A DNA stretch of 64,000 bases. Origin: Roseiarcus sp963835885. Its GTDB lineage: Bacteria > Pseudomonadota > Alphaproteobacteria > Rhizobiales > Beijerinckiaceae. Positions 36,144 through 44,236 of this stretch are shown in pieces. Within the stretch, counting starts at the first letter, position 1, and every line of letters starts with the position of its first letter. A program made the translations under genes and the position numbers. Location of the stretch: contig CAWIHF010000017.1 of assembly GCA_963835885.1 (NCBI GenBank), positions 62,001 to 126,000 on the forward strand. Direction: 5' to 3'. Below the pieces are notes generated by a model. The model was not told the DNA's origin. It made no database searches and worked only from the letters and a program-made list of their open reading frames with translations.

Positions 36144-36585
36144 ATGAACGCGTCAATCATATCCGCCCTCTCGGCGCTTGCCGGAGCCGCCATCGGCGGG
36201 CTCACCTCTGTCGTCATGTCATGGCTGACCCAGGTCATTCAGGCGAGGGCACAGCAGTCTGCCCATGACAAGAGTCTCCGAGAGGACCTGTATAAGGAAT
36301 TCATCGACGAGGCCTCGAAATCCTATATCGACGCGCTCCAGAACAACAACCAACGCTTCCTCTCTAGTCGGACTTTACGCAAAGATCAGTAGGATGCGGG
36401 TCCTCTCCTCGACAACGGTCGTCGAACGCGCCGATCAAATCGTCAGAAAGATTGTCGATACCTACCTGGCGCCGAATGTGAGTTTTCCAGAGTTGCGCGA
36501 GTTGATGATCAATGGAAAGCTTGATGCGCTTCGAGATTTCAGCGAAGCCTGCCGCGCAGAATTGCTACCGCTTCGCTCCGAGTAA
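36144..36585 (+). pseudogene. Small membrane-anchored hypothetical protein, frameshifted
   Basis: The 5' part (ISALSALAGAAIGGLTSVVM, then EDLYKEFIDEASKSYIDALQ) has one membrane helix and a soluble helical part. After a frameshift near 36355 the rest continues as VGLYAKISRMRVLSSTTVVE, then RADQIVRKIVDTYLAPNVSF and DFSEACRAELLPLRSE. Together this is a complete conserved hypothetical protein of about 145 residues, common in Rhizobiales, of unknown role. Confidence 0.7.
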
Positions 36586-36776
36586 CCGATCGCGCCCAGT
36601 CTGACGCGTCTCTCGCCGGCGTCACGGTAGAATGGCTGACCGCGGCATCAACAGCCAAATTGATCTTTTCCCGTCTCGGGCGGGGCCGCCGCGCTCATGC
36701 TCAGGGCAGCGGTGGAAGAACGTCTCGCAGTGGAGACCGGCGTCGGTTCTCCCGCCTCCAAAAATCCAACAATTTC

Positions 36777-36810
36777 TTGACAAGGTTGGGAGATAGTTCT
36801 ATGTTTGTTC
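36777..36810 (+). promoter_or_regulatory. Sigma-70-type promoter overlapped by a LexA (SOS) box
   Basis: TTGACA at 36777-36782 and TATGTT at 36800-36805 are separated by 17 bases. GTTC-TATGTTT-GTTC at 36796-36810 is the direct-repeat LexA box of alphaproteobacteria and overlaps the -10 element, so LexA binding would block transcription. Confidence 0.65.
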
Positions 36811-36840
36811 TAATATTGCCGCCCTGAACGAGAAGGCCGA

Positions 36841-36909
36841 GTGTCCATTTCCGTCGAAGCCGTTCCCGCCGCCGCCCCCAACCGATCGGTCGAGGCGCGC
36901 CTAGCGTAA
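36841..36909 (+). pseudogene. Truncated SOS-promoter gene start
   Basis: A GTG at 36841 opens VSISVEAVPAAAPNRSVEAR, ending at a TAA at the edge of the IS200 element. It lies 31 bases beyond the LexA box and looks like the first 22 codons of an SOS-regulated gene whose rest was lost at the IS junction. I do not recognise the gene. Confidence 0.4.
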
Positions 36910-36914
36910 GCGGG

Positions 36915-37556
36915 AGACCCCCCGGCTATGCCGGGGTGGCAGTAGCAGTTTGACGTTTCCGGCAGTCCACCAGTGAAGTTCCGACGTGAGCAGCCACTCA
37001 CACGAAAGGAACTCCACCGATGGACGAGTACGAGAGCCTAAGCCACACGACTTGGGACTGCAAATATCATGTTGTCTTCATTCCGAAATGTCGGCGCAAG
37101 ACGCTGTATCAAGAGCTGCGACGGCATTTGGGCGAAGTGTTCCGCAAGCTTGCGCTTCAGAAGGACTCAAAGGTTGAGGAAGGGCATCTGATGCCCGATC
37201 ACGTGCACATGCTGCTTTCGATCCCACCCAAATATGCGGTGTCGCAGGTGGTCGGCTTCATCAAGGGCAAGAGTGCGATCCACGTGGCCAGGGTTTATGG
37301 AGAGCGCAGGCGCAATTTCGTCGGGCAACACTTTTGGGCCCGCGGTTTTTTCGTGAACACGGTCGGGCGCGACGAAGGAGGCGATCCGCGCCTACATCCG
37401 CAACCAAGAGAAGGAAGATCAGAGGCTCGAGCAGATGAACCTTTGGCGTTGATCATGCCACCCTCGGGTGGCCCCAAACTCAAGGGGGCGCGTTAGCGAC
37501 CCCTCCTACCGCTTCGAGCGGTTCACTTCCTAAAGCCCCCGGCTTTGCCGGGGGAT
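36915..37556 (+). mobile_element. IS200/IS605-type element
   Basis: A left-end hairpin (CCCCGGC-TAT-GCCGGGG, 36920-36936) and a right-end hairpin (CCCCCGGC-TTT-GCCGGGGG, 37536-37554) flank a single tnpA, as in IS200. There are no inverted terminal repeats, as expected. Boundaries are approximate. Confidence 0.75.
37020..37452 (+). pseudogene. IS200 Y1 transposase TnpA, frameshifted
   Basis: The N-terminal part (WDCKYHVVFIPKCRRKTLYQ, then the HUH motif in HLMPDHVHMLLSIPPKY) is intact. Near 37378 an extra G shifts the frame; the proper C-terminus EEAIRAYIRNQEKEDQRLEQ with the catalytic tyrosine is in another frame, ending at TGA 37450-37452. Without frameshifting, metal site and nucleophile are separated. 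Confidence 0.85.
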
Positions 37557-37842
37557 ACTTACCGGGAAGAGCCGGCTCGCCCGGAAACCCCCAGTTGGCG
37601 CCGCAACGGCTTGAGAGGGTTAAATCCGCGCCGGGGATAGTATGGCCTCGAACACGTCCAAGCCCCAAGATCTGGCGCCCGGAGCGGCGGAGCGAAGGAG
37701 GCCGAGAGTCACGGCGACGCTAATCGGGGGCGCAAGTCTCGGAGAATGCGGGGACTGCCGCCGATGCGGCGCTGTGCGACAATCAGCCCGAACCCGTCAT
37801 TGCGAGCGACGCGAAGCACTAGTGGTTACAACGCCGAGAATT
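37453..37842. other. No gene recognised; contains IS200 right end and a dispersed repeat
   Basis: Apart from the right hairpin of IS200 and the repeat at 37796-37822, I see no supported coding region. Confidence 0.5.
37796..37822 (+). repeat. Dispersed CGTCATTGCGAGCG-type repeat
   Basis: CGTCATTGCGAGCGACGCG, then AAGCA is a copy of a short intergenic repeat family widespread in alphaproteobacterial genomes (consensus CGTCATTGCGAGCG). I see one copy in this window. Confidence 0.5.
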
Positions 37843-37956
37843 CTAATATCCGTTCCTGCTGTCGTCCGCGAATGCGGGCTTGAGATTGATTGTTATGCTC
37901 GCAACGACCCCACAGGCCAGCGTGATGGCCACCAGAAGGACCAGTAAGTTATGCAT
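37843..37956 (-). CDS. Small membrane protein (37 aa)
   Basis: The ATG at 37956 follows CGGAG by six bases. The protein is a single hydrophobic helix (NLLVLLVAITLACGVVASIT) with a short polar tail (KPAFADDSRNGY). No family recognised; a real small membrane protein is plausible. Confidence 0.45.
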   Translation of the reverse strand: MHNLLVLLVAITLACGVVASITINLKPAFADDSRNGY

Positions 37957-38079
37957 CTTCGTCTCCGTCGGGATGCAAGATACTTGCACCGATCGCGTTA
38001 GGCGGCGAATAAAGGCCGGCAAGCTACGCCAAAGCTTCGCGAAGACGCGATTGACAGGCCTCCGGCGAGATCCGGCGGC

Positions 38080-40364
38080 TCAACGGTTCTGCGCCAGGCC
38101 TTCAAGCACGGCGCTGGGACGGATTGGCAAATGCCGGAGCCGGACGCCGACGGCGGCAAAGATTGCATTGCCGATGGCGGGAGCAATGACCGTCGTCGCC
38201 GGCTCGCCGAGGCCGACCGGAGCCTCTGAACTGTCGATAAACTGAATATCGAGCTCAGGGACCTCACCGATGCGGAGCGGCGTATAGGTGTCGAGATCGG
38301 TATCCTTCACCTGGCCTTTGACGAATTCCGTCCCTTCGTGCAGCGCCATGCTTAGGCCCCAAAGGGCGCCGCCCTCAACCTGAGCGAGCCCGCCGTCCGG
38401 ATCGACAATCGTGCCGGCGTCGAGGACCAGCGTCAGTTTCTCGACGACGACCGCTCCGCTGCTGCGATCGACCCGAACACGCGCGACGCAGGCCGTCCAG
38501 GTCGGCATTGCGCGTTCCTGGCCGAATGTGGTTGCGATGCCGAGCCCCGCATTCTTTGGCATGGCGGCGCCCCAAGACGCCATTTGCGCCGCACGGGCGA
38601 GCACCGCCGCCTGCCGCTTTGCTCCGCCGACGGCGCTGGGCGCCGAGCCAGCGTTGCGCCCTTTCCCGTTCAGCATGCCGAGACGGAAGGCGACAGGGTC
38701 AACGCCAGCCGCATGGGCCGCTTCGTCCATGAAGAACTCGAGCGCCCAATTGGTCCAGCCGGGCCCGACCGAGCGGAGCCATCCTGGCCGGAAGGAACGG
38801 TTGGCGAGATCGTTCGAGAGCGCCCGCACGCGATGGGCGCCGACGTCGTACCAATGGTCCGCGCCTGCGATCGCGAAGGGATCATAGGGACCGTCCAGCC
38901 CCTTCGCCATGAAGCCCTGCGCCATGATCTCAGTTGGCCAGCCGGCGGATGCAGGATGCTCCATGGCGACAACTTTGCCGCCGTCTCCGAACGCCATCCA
39001 CAGCGTCCGGATCGACGGGGAGCGAAACGAGTCAAAGCGCATGTCGTCGGGACGCGTCAGCACCAGCTTCACTGGCTTGCCGAGAGGCTTGGCGGCGAGC
39101 GCCGCAGGCACCGCATAGTCGCCATTCAGTCGCCGACCGAAGCCGCCGCCGATCAGGTAGGTGCGCATCACGATCCGTTCCTGCGGCAGATCGAGCGCCT
39201 TTGCGAGCACCGGCAGGAACAGGCTCTGCCACTGGTTGCCGGTATGGATCTCGAAGACGCCATCCTTTTCGAAGGCGAGCGCATTGACGGGCTCGAGTTG
39301 CGCGTGCAGCACGCTTCTTGTCGTATAGCTCCGCCAAGCGTCGAACTCGCGTTCCGGAACGCCCCGTCGAGCCCTTCGTCGTCAACCAGGAAAATGCCGC
39401 CACTCGGGTCGGTGATCTGCATGGCACCGTAGGCGAGAACATCCTGCTCGGAGACGTTTGCTCCCTCGCCCGGCGTCCAATCGACCTTGACGAGATCAGC
39501 TGCGCGGATGGCGGCCGGATATGAGCTCCCAAACACCATCACCCATCCTGGAACCGTGCCCGATGGGTCCTCGAGCGCGAGGCAGCTGACGTAGCCCTTC
39601 ACGCCCCTTGCGGCGGAATCGTCGATCGAACGGACGCTCGCGCCATTGCGCGTCGGCGGAATCTTTGGCTGCGCATAGACCATGCCCTCGACAGTGGCGT
39701 CGATCCCGTAGCGCGTCGCGCCGTTCGTCTTCCCGGGAATGTCGAGCGCCCCGACGGTGCGCCCGATGAGGCGGCGCTCCGAATCAGGCTTAATCGGCAT
39801 GCTAGGCAATTCGTCGGCCGTGAAAGTGCAGCGGAGATCGCCGCGCTCGATGATTTCGGCGTATGAGATCGACCGGTCCGCCGCAATCACCGCGCCGCCC
39901 CGCGCCACGCATCGATTCGCCGGAACGCCAAGAAGTTTCGCTCCCTCGTGCACGAGGGCAATGCGTCCGGCAGCGCCCGCGCGGCTGAAGACCGGGAAAG
40001 TCATCCAAACCGACCAACTGCCGCCGGTCACCATCAGACCCCATTTGGGGTCGGTATCGACGGCAACGATCCGGACCTTGTCCCAATCGGCCTCGAGTTC
40101 ATCCGCGAGAATTCGTGCGAGTGCGGTGCCGACATGCTGGCCCATCTCGGCGCGGATGATGTTGACGGTAACAATTCCGTCGCGATCGATGCTGTACCAG
40201 ATTGTTGGCTCGAAGTCGCTCGGCGCCGCCGCCACGGCTGGATTCGTCGCCGCATCCGCCGGCGCGAAGCCGAAGGTGAACCCCGCGCCCGCCATGCCGA
40301 TCAGAAAGGCGCGACGCGACGGCGAAAGCGTCTCGCTCGAGCCGCGGTGCTGAAGCCTAGTCAT
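38080..40364 (-). pseudogene. Molybdopterin aldehyde/isoquinoline oxidoreductase large subunit, frameshifted
   Basis: The 5' part has a twin-arginine signal (PSRRAFLIGMAGAGFTFGFA) and the IorB-type sequence FEPTIWYSIDRDGIVTVNII, then AEMGQHVGTALARILADELE. Near 39356 one G is missing (after GAFR), and the rest is in another frame: EREFDAWRSYTTRSVLHAQL, then YLIGGGFGRRLNGDYAVPAA and PVGLGEPATTVIAPAIGNAI with the glutamate expected near the molybdenum. The corrected length is about 762 residues, normal for a xanthine-oxidase-family periplasmic large subunit. The natural substrate is an aldehyde or N-heterocycle. The start overlaps the iron-sulphur subunit's stop. Confidence 0.88.
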
Positions 40365-40830
40365 TGCTGACGCTCCCCCGGAGCTCGGCGGGTGCCCGCT
40401 TGATCGCCTTGCGGATGCGGATATAGGTCATGCAGCGGCACAGGTTTCCCGTCATGACGCCGTCGATGTCCTGGTCGGTCGGCGCTGGGAAATCCTTCAG
40501 GAGAGACGCCGCCTGCATGATCTGGCCGGACTGGCAATAGCCGCATTGCGGCACTTGCAGATCAATCCATGCCTTTTGCAACGGGTGGCGTCTCTCGGGA
40601 TCGAGCCCTTCGATCGTCGTGACCTCGGCGCCGGCAATGTTTCCGACCGGCGTGATGCACGACCGCGTCGGACGTCCTCCGACATGGACGGTGCAGGCGC
40701 CGCACATGCCGATGCCGCAGCCGAACTCGGTCCCGGTGAGGCCGATGACGACACGAATGACCCACAACAGCGGCGTGTCGTCTTCGACATCGACGGTAAC
40801 GGGGCGGCCGTTGATGTGGAAATTGGTCAT
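40357..40830 (-). CDS. Two [2Fe-2S] cluster subunit of molybdenum hydroxylase (IorA-like)
   Basis: The 157-residue protein has a plant-type ferredoxin half (CGIGMCGACTVHVGG and RPTRSC) and a four-helix half with the second cluster (CGYCQSGQIM and NLCRCMTYIRIRKAI). It passes electrons from the molybdenum subunit. I chose the ATG at 40830 because GGAG lies eight bases upstream; a GTG at 40839 is possible. The gene is intact, its partner is not. Confidence 0.93.
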   Translation of the reverse strand: MTNFHINGRPVTVDVEDDTPLLWVIRVVIGLTGTEFGCGIGMCGACTVHVGGRPTRSCITPVGNIAGAEVTTIEGLDPERRHPLQKAWIDLQVPQCGYCQSGQIMQAASLLKDFPAPTDQDIDGVMTGNLCRCMTYIRIRKAIKRAPAELRGSVSND

Positions 40831-40854
40831 GTTCAACACTCCGAGCGGCGGTCT

Positions 40855-41290
40855 TTACTGCGAGGCGCTGGCCACGCGCCGAACCGCGGCGACCTTCGCG
40901 TCGAGGTTGGACCACGGCGGCAAAGTCGTGCGTGTACGTCTTAGATAGGCAGCGATATGAGCGATGTCGGCGTCGCTCAGCGCGCCGAAGCCAGGCATCA
41001 CAACGCCTGGAATCCCCTCGTCCGTCCGCACGCCGCGCAACACGACTTGAATCAGGTTGGTGGGGTCGGGCAGGTTCAGCGGACTGTGGAGCGCCAGATC
41101 CGGCCGGTCCGCGAGCGGGACCGGGCCTGAATTGTAGTGGCAAGATGCGCAGGCAACGGCGTAGAGCCGCGCCCCAGGGTCAAAATCCCGACCAGAGGCA
41201 AGGCGCGCGTATGACATCGCACGCGCCACTGCCGGGTGCGTCGGGGCGCCCGCGGCGAATAAACGCTGCCAAAGATCTGCAAAAAGCCCT
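40855..41290 (-). pseudogene. Cytochrome c subunit, 5'-truncated (last heme domain)
   Basis: One heme motif remains (VACASCHYNSGPVPL) with the methionine ligand region GVVMPGFGALSDADIAHIAA. Homologous electron-acceptor subunits of IorAB-type enzymes carry three hemes, an N-terminal signal and about 400 residues. Here the sequence ahead of LFAAGAPTHPAVARAMSYAR is not family-like, so about two thirds is missing. The original complex was probably cytochrome c-linked in the periplasm. Confidence 0.7.
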
Positions 41291-42209
41291 CGAACGAAGC
41301 AGGTCTTCAGCCGCGCCGGCGCCCGCGAAGACAGACGGCTTTCGCGTCGCGACTGCGACAAGCCCCCTGCGTTCCCCTGCTAACATGCGGAAAACAGGGG
41401 GAAGCCCGCCCGGTCGGCCGCGCGTCTCGGAAAAAACACTCGTTATTGCAGATGCTTACGCGGAAGCGTTGCGGGCCGGGGTCAGCGCGATAACAGGAGC
41501 GGAACAGGGAGCGATTTTGCGTTTATCAGGGCAATAACAGGCGGCCGTTTGGCGATAGCAGGCGAGAGCAATTCCGAACGGCGCAGACGCGCCGGGGGCT
41601 TCGAAAACGGGCTCGGCCGCGGCCTTGCCAGCGCCCGCAAAGGCGCCAGAAAAGATAGAGCATCTATCCTTTTACCCGGACGGGCCGGTTCCTGACCGCC
41701 AAATGGTCCGGCTGGACGAGCGCCAGCCGTCCCCAAGTCAGGCGTGGGAATCCGCTCCCGCCGCAGGAACGAGAGCGCTGGCCTGGCCTCGCTGGCTGCG
41801 GCGTTCCATCCAACCGCTCACTCGATCCATGTAGAGATAGACGACCGGGGTCGTAGCCATCGCGCGATATCCCAATCCGCCCTAATCCCGGGCGAAACAA
41901 GCACGATAAACAGCTTCTTGAACACCGAATTTTGTTTGGATAATCTCGCTGCACGCACCATGTCTTTGCGGCGCCCGACGCTTCAGGATGCACGTTCCAG
42001 TAAACTCGCGACCACGTCGCTCGGCTAATCCGTTACGATGCATCGGTTCTTCACGTCGAATGAACTACAATAGATATCAGTAATTCAGTTTTTAAGTTGA
42101 CCAAAACAAGAATCAGGCGACAAACAAGAATATAGTCAGTTAAACAAGATAGCTATCTGTATGCGTGACGTCTTGAACTCGCAGTCCAGTGCGTCGAATT
42201 CGCCTGGGT
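41291..42209. other. Region without intact genes
   Basis: The left half is GC-rich with no recognised gene apart from a possible efflux-pump relic at 41795-41860. The part from about 42040 to 42170 is distinctly AT-rich (runs such as CAAAACAAGAATC and ATAGATATCAG), unlike its surroundings. Confidence 0.5.
41795..41860 (-). pseudogene. RND efflux pump C-terminal relic
   Basis: MATTPVVYLYMDRVSGWMER matches the extreme C-terminus of AcrB/MdtC-type pumps (TTPVVYLYMDR). Only about 20 codons remain. Confidence 0.35.
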
Positions 42210-42730
42210 TCAAACATCTGAGCGCGCCAACACAACGTCGACAATTGCGATATCTCCTCCACTCGCTCTGATGTACAATATTTGTTTGCTGCCATTCGAC
42301 TTTAGTGAAACTGCAGCGGCAAAGTTGGACCCGGCGACGCTGCCTCGGAACTGCCCGTCCGCGATCCAGCCTTTGAGACTGCCCCGCGCTTGGCGTGTCG
42401 TCTCCCGCCAATGGCCCTGGACGCTGTGACCAACGGCGACAACGTCGCTGTTGAAATCAAACTGATAGCTGTCGCTGGCGCAGGCGAGCGTCTCGGCGAT
42501 AGCCGCGCCATTTTTCGACAGCGAATAGCCCGCACGGCACTGAATTTGCTCGCGATGGCCGTTGGCGCCCACCACCTGCCCGGAGCCTCGCCAGCTTCCT
42601 GAGAACCTCGCAAAAGGACCACCCAGTTGCGCCATGCCGACCTGAGACCAAATGACCAGCGCGGCAGCGAATTCGCCGCCATGAGGCTCCTAAATGCAAG
42701 GTTGGAGCGCGAGACACTGGTTGTTGACAT
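42210..42730 (-). pseudogene. Exported hypothetical protein, frameshifted in the signal peptide
   Basis: The mature part (GSWRGSGQVVGANGHREQIQ, then RAGYSLSKNGAAIAETLACA and GHWRETTRQARGSLKGWIAD) is an uncharacterised rhizobial exported protein of about 130 residues with a lipocalin-like repeating pattern. The signal peptide is split: SNLAFRSLMAANSL in one frame, AALVIWSQVGMAQ in the next, one base missing near 42660. An internal start at MAQLGG (42635) could still make a cytosolic, presumably useless, product. Confidence 0.65.
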
Positions 42731-42801
42731 CGCTGCCTCACCCTAAGCTTTAGAGTACAGGAGAGGGTTTGTTCCCATCGGCAATTCATGTCCGAACGAA
42801 A

Positions 42802-43126
42802 TCAACCCAAAGCGCCCTGCCCCAGTCTTTGTTCAACCACTTGGATCACTCGACCGGTTGTTGGATCGGCAATGACGACTTCTTCCCCAACGACGGACCA
42901 ACGATAGAACGGGGCGCCATAGCGAAGTGGAATGTCGTAGTATCTGACGTCGGAATTCGGCAGCGTGTCTCCGACCGAAACGGGCTTAAGCTTTTCATCG
43001 GAGGGTAATTGCTGTCGCATCACATACTCAAGAAACGCTGATTTCTGATCGACGGCGATCACGACTTCAGGATCTTTCGAGCCATCCCTTCGATCGTGAA
43101 ACACTGCAGCGGCGTCCAGCGCATAA
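42802..43126 (-). pseudogene. Exported DUF1236-like protein, 5' end lost at IS1595
   Basis: The frame runs open into the IS at its 5' end. It reads ALDAAAVFHDRRDGSKDPEV, then SDEKLKPVSVGDTLPNSDVR and a tail VVIADPTTGRVIQVVEQ, which resembles the C-terminal repeat of DUF1236 envelope proteins. The GTG at 43104 is only a nominal start. The family call is tentative. Confidence 0.45.
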
Positions 43127-44236
43127 GGCTTATCCCTTTAGACTCAGGTCCAGCTAGATGTAGTATCTGAGCGGCGGCGTGCTTGAGGGCGCGCGGTCGC
43201 GGGAGAAGCAGGGCTGAATGGCGCGCGGGCGAACGCTAGGGGAGTTTCAGAAGGAGTTTCCCGACGAGGCGAGTTGCGCGGCATTTCTATACACTCGACG
43301 CTGGCCGGACGGGTTTGTTTGTCCTGGGTGCGGCAAGGGGCGGGCCGTGGCTTTGAAGAGCCGCCCGCGGCTTTTCGAATGCCTCGATTGCGGTCGCCAG
43401 ACCTCTCTCACCGCCGGCACGGCGATGCATCGGTCGAAATTGCCGCTGACGACGTGGTTCTGCGCGGCGCATGTGATGGCGACGCATTCCAACGGCATGT
43501 CGGCACGACAATTGGAAGACCAACTCGGCGTCACCTACAAGACGGCTTGGCTTCTGTCGCAGAAGCTGCGGCGCTCGATGATCGATCCCGACCGCGACCT
43601 TCTCGAAGGCGTCGTTGAAGTGGATCAGACTGAAATTCCCTTTCGCGTCGGCGACACCTTTTTCGAGCCCGGAGCCGCCGGGAAGATCCTCATCGCCGGC
43701 GCGGTCGAGGTGATCGATCGGGGAGTAGGCAAGGCCAAGCCGAGACGAAAAGGCGAGAAATACCTCGATACGCGCTCCGGTCGGCTGCGCCTCGCGGTGA
43801 TCGCCGACAATTCCGCCAAGTCGATCGAGGCCTTCGTGCGCGCCAACGTGAAGCTAGGGGCGACGTTGCTCACCGACGGCCACGCCTCCTATCCGGGACT
43901 GTCAGGCGATTATCGCCACGATGCGCGCGTGGTCGGCAAGATGGCGGCGCATATCGTCCTGCCGTGGAGCCATCGCGCCTTCGCGTTGATGAAGCGTTGG
44001 GCGTTGGGGACGTATCATGGCCTGCGCCGCAAACATATCGACGCCTATCTCAACGAATTTGTCTTCCGCTACAATCGACGCTTTCACCGGCATGTTTCGT
44101 TCGAAACAATTCTGGGCCTCACCGCGCATCGCAGGCCGGAGACCTACCGGGATATCATCGAGGGCGTAAAACCCCGCACGCCCGTCGTTCACGAAACACT
44201 ACATCTAGATCAACCTAAGTCAACGGGATAAGCCTT
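43125..44236 (+). mobile_element. IS1595-family insertion sequence
   Basis: Inverted ends AAGGCTTATCCC occur on both sides (43125 onward; reverse strand from 44236), followed on each side by a shared CTAGATGTAGT block. The eight bases outside the ends differ (CAGCGCAT left, TTCTAACC right), so no target duplication is seen, and genes on both sides are truncated. Confidence 0.88.
43218..44231 (+). CDS. IS1595 family transposase
   Basis: The 337-residue protein has an N-terminal zinc ribbon (FVCPGCGKG and FECLDCGRQ) and a DDE-type domain of the ISXO2/IS1595 type: GVVEVDQTEIPFRVGD, TLLTDGHASYPGL and, near the end, AYLNEFVFRYNRRFHRHVSF. The frame is intact. It runs to the inner side of the right end. 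Confidence 0.93.
   Translation: MARGRTLGEFQKEFPDEASCAAFLYTRRWPDGFVCPGCGKGRAVALKSRPRLFECLDCGRQTSLTAGTAMHRSKLPLTTWFCAAHVMATHSNGMSARQLEDQLGVTYKTAWLLSQKLRRSMIDPDRDLLEGVVEVDQTEIPFRVGDTFFEPGAAGKILIAGAVEVIDRGVGKAKPRRKGEKYLDTRSGRLRLAVIADNSAKSIEAFVRANVKLGATLLTDGHASYPGLSGDYRHDARVVGKMAAHIVLPWSHRAFALMKRWALGTYHGLRRKHIDAYLNEFVFRYNRRFHRHVSFETILGLTAHRRPETYRDIIEGVKPRTPVVHETLHLDQPKSTG

Noticed and set aside
37642..37947. A 101-codon plus-strand frame after the IS200 element
   Set aside because: It reads through the dispersed repeat and has no ribosome site or protein-like composition; the small membrane ORF on the other strand is better supported.
41389..41537. A 50-codon plus-strand frame (MRKTGGSPPGRPRVSEKT)
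   Set aside because: There is no ribosome site and no family I recognise; it was too weak to annotate.
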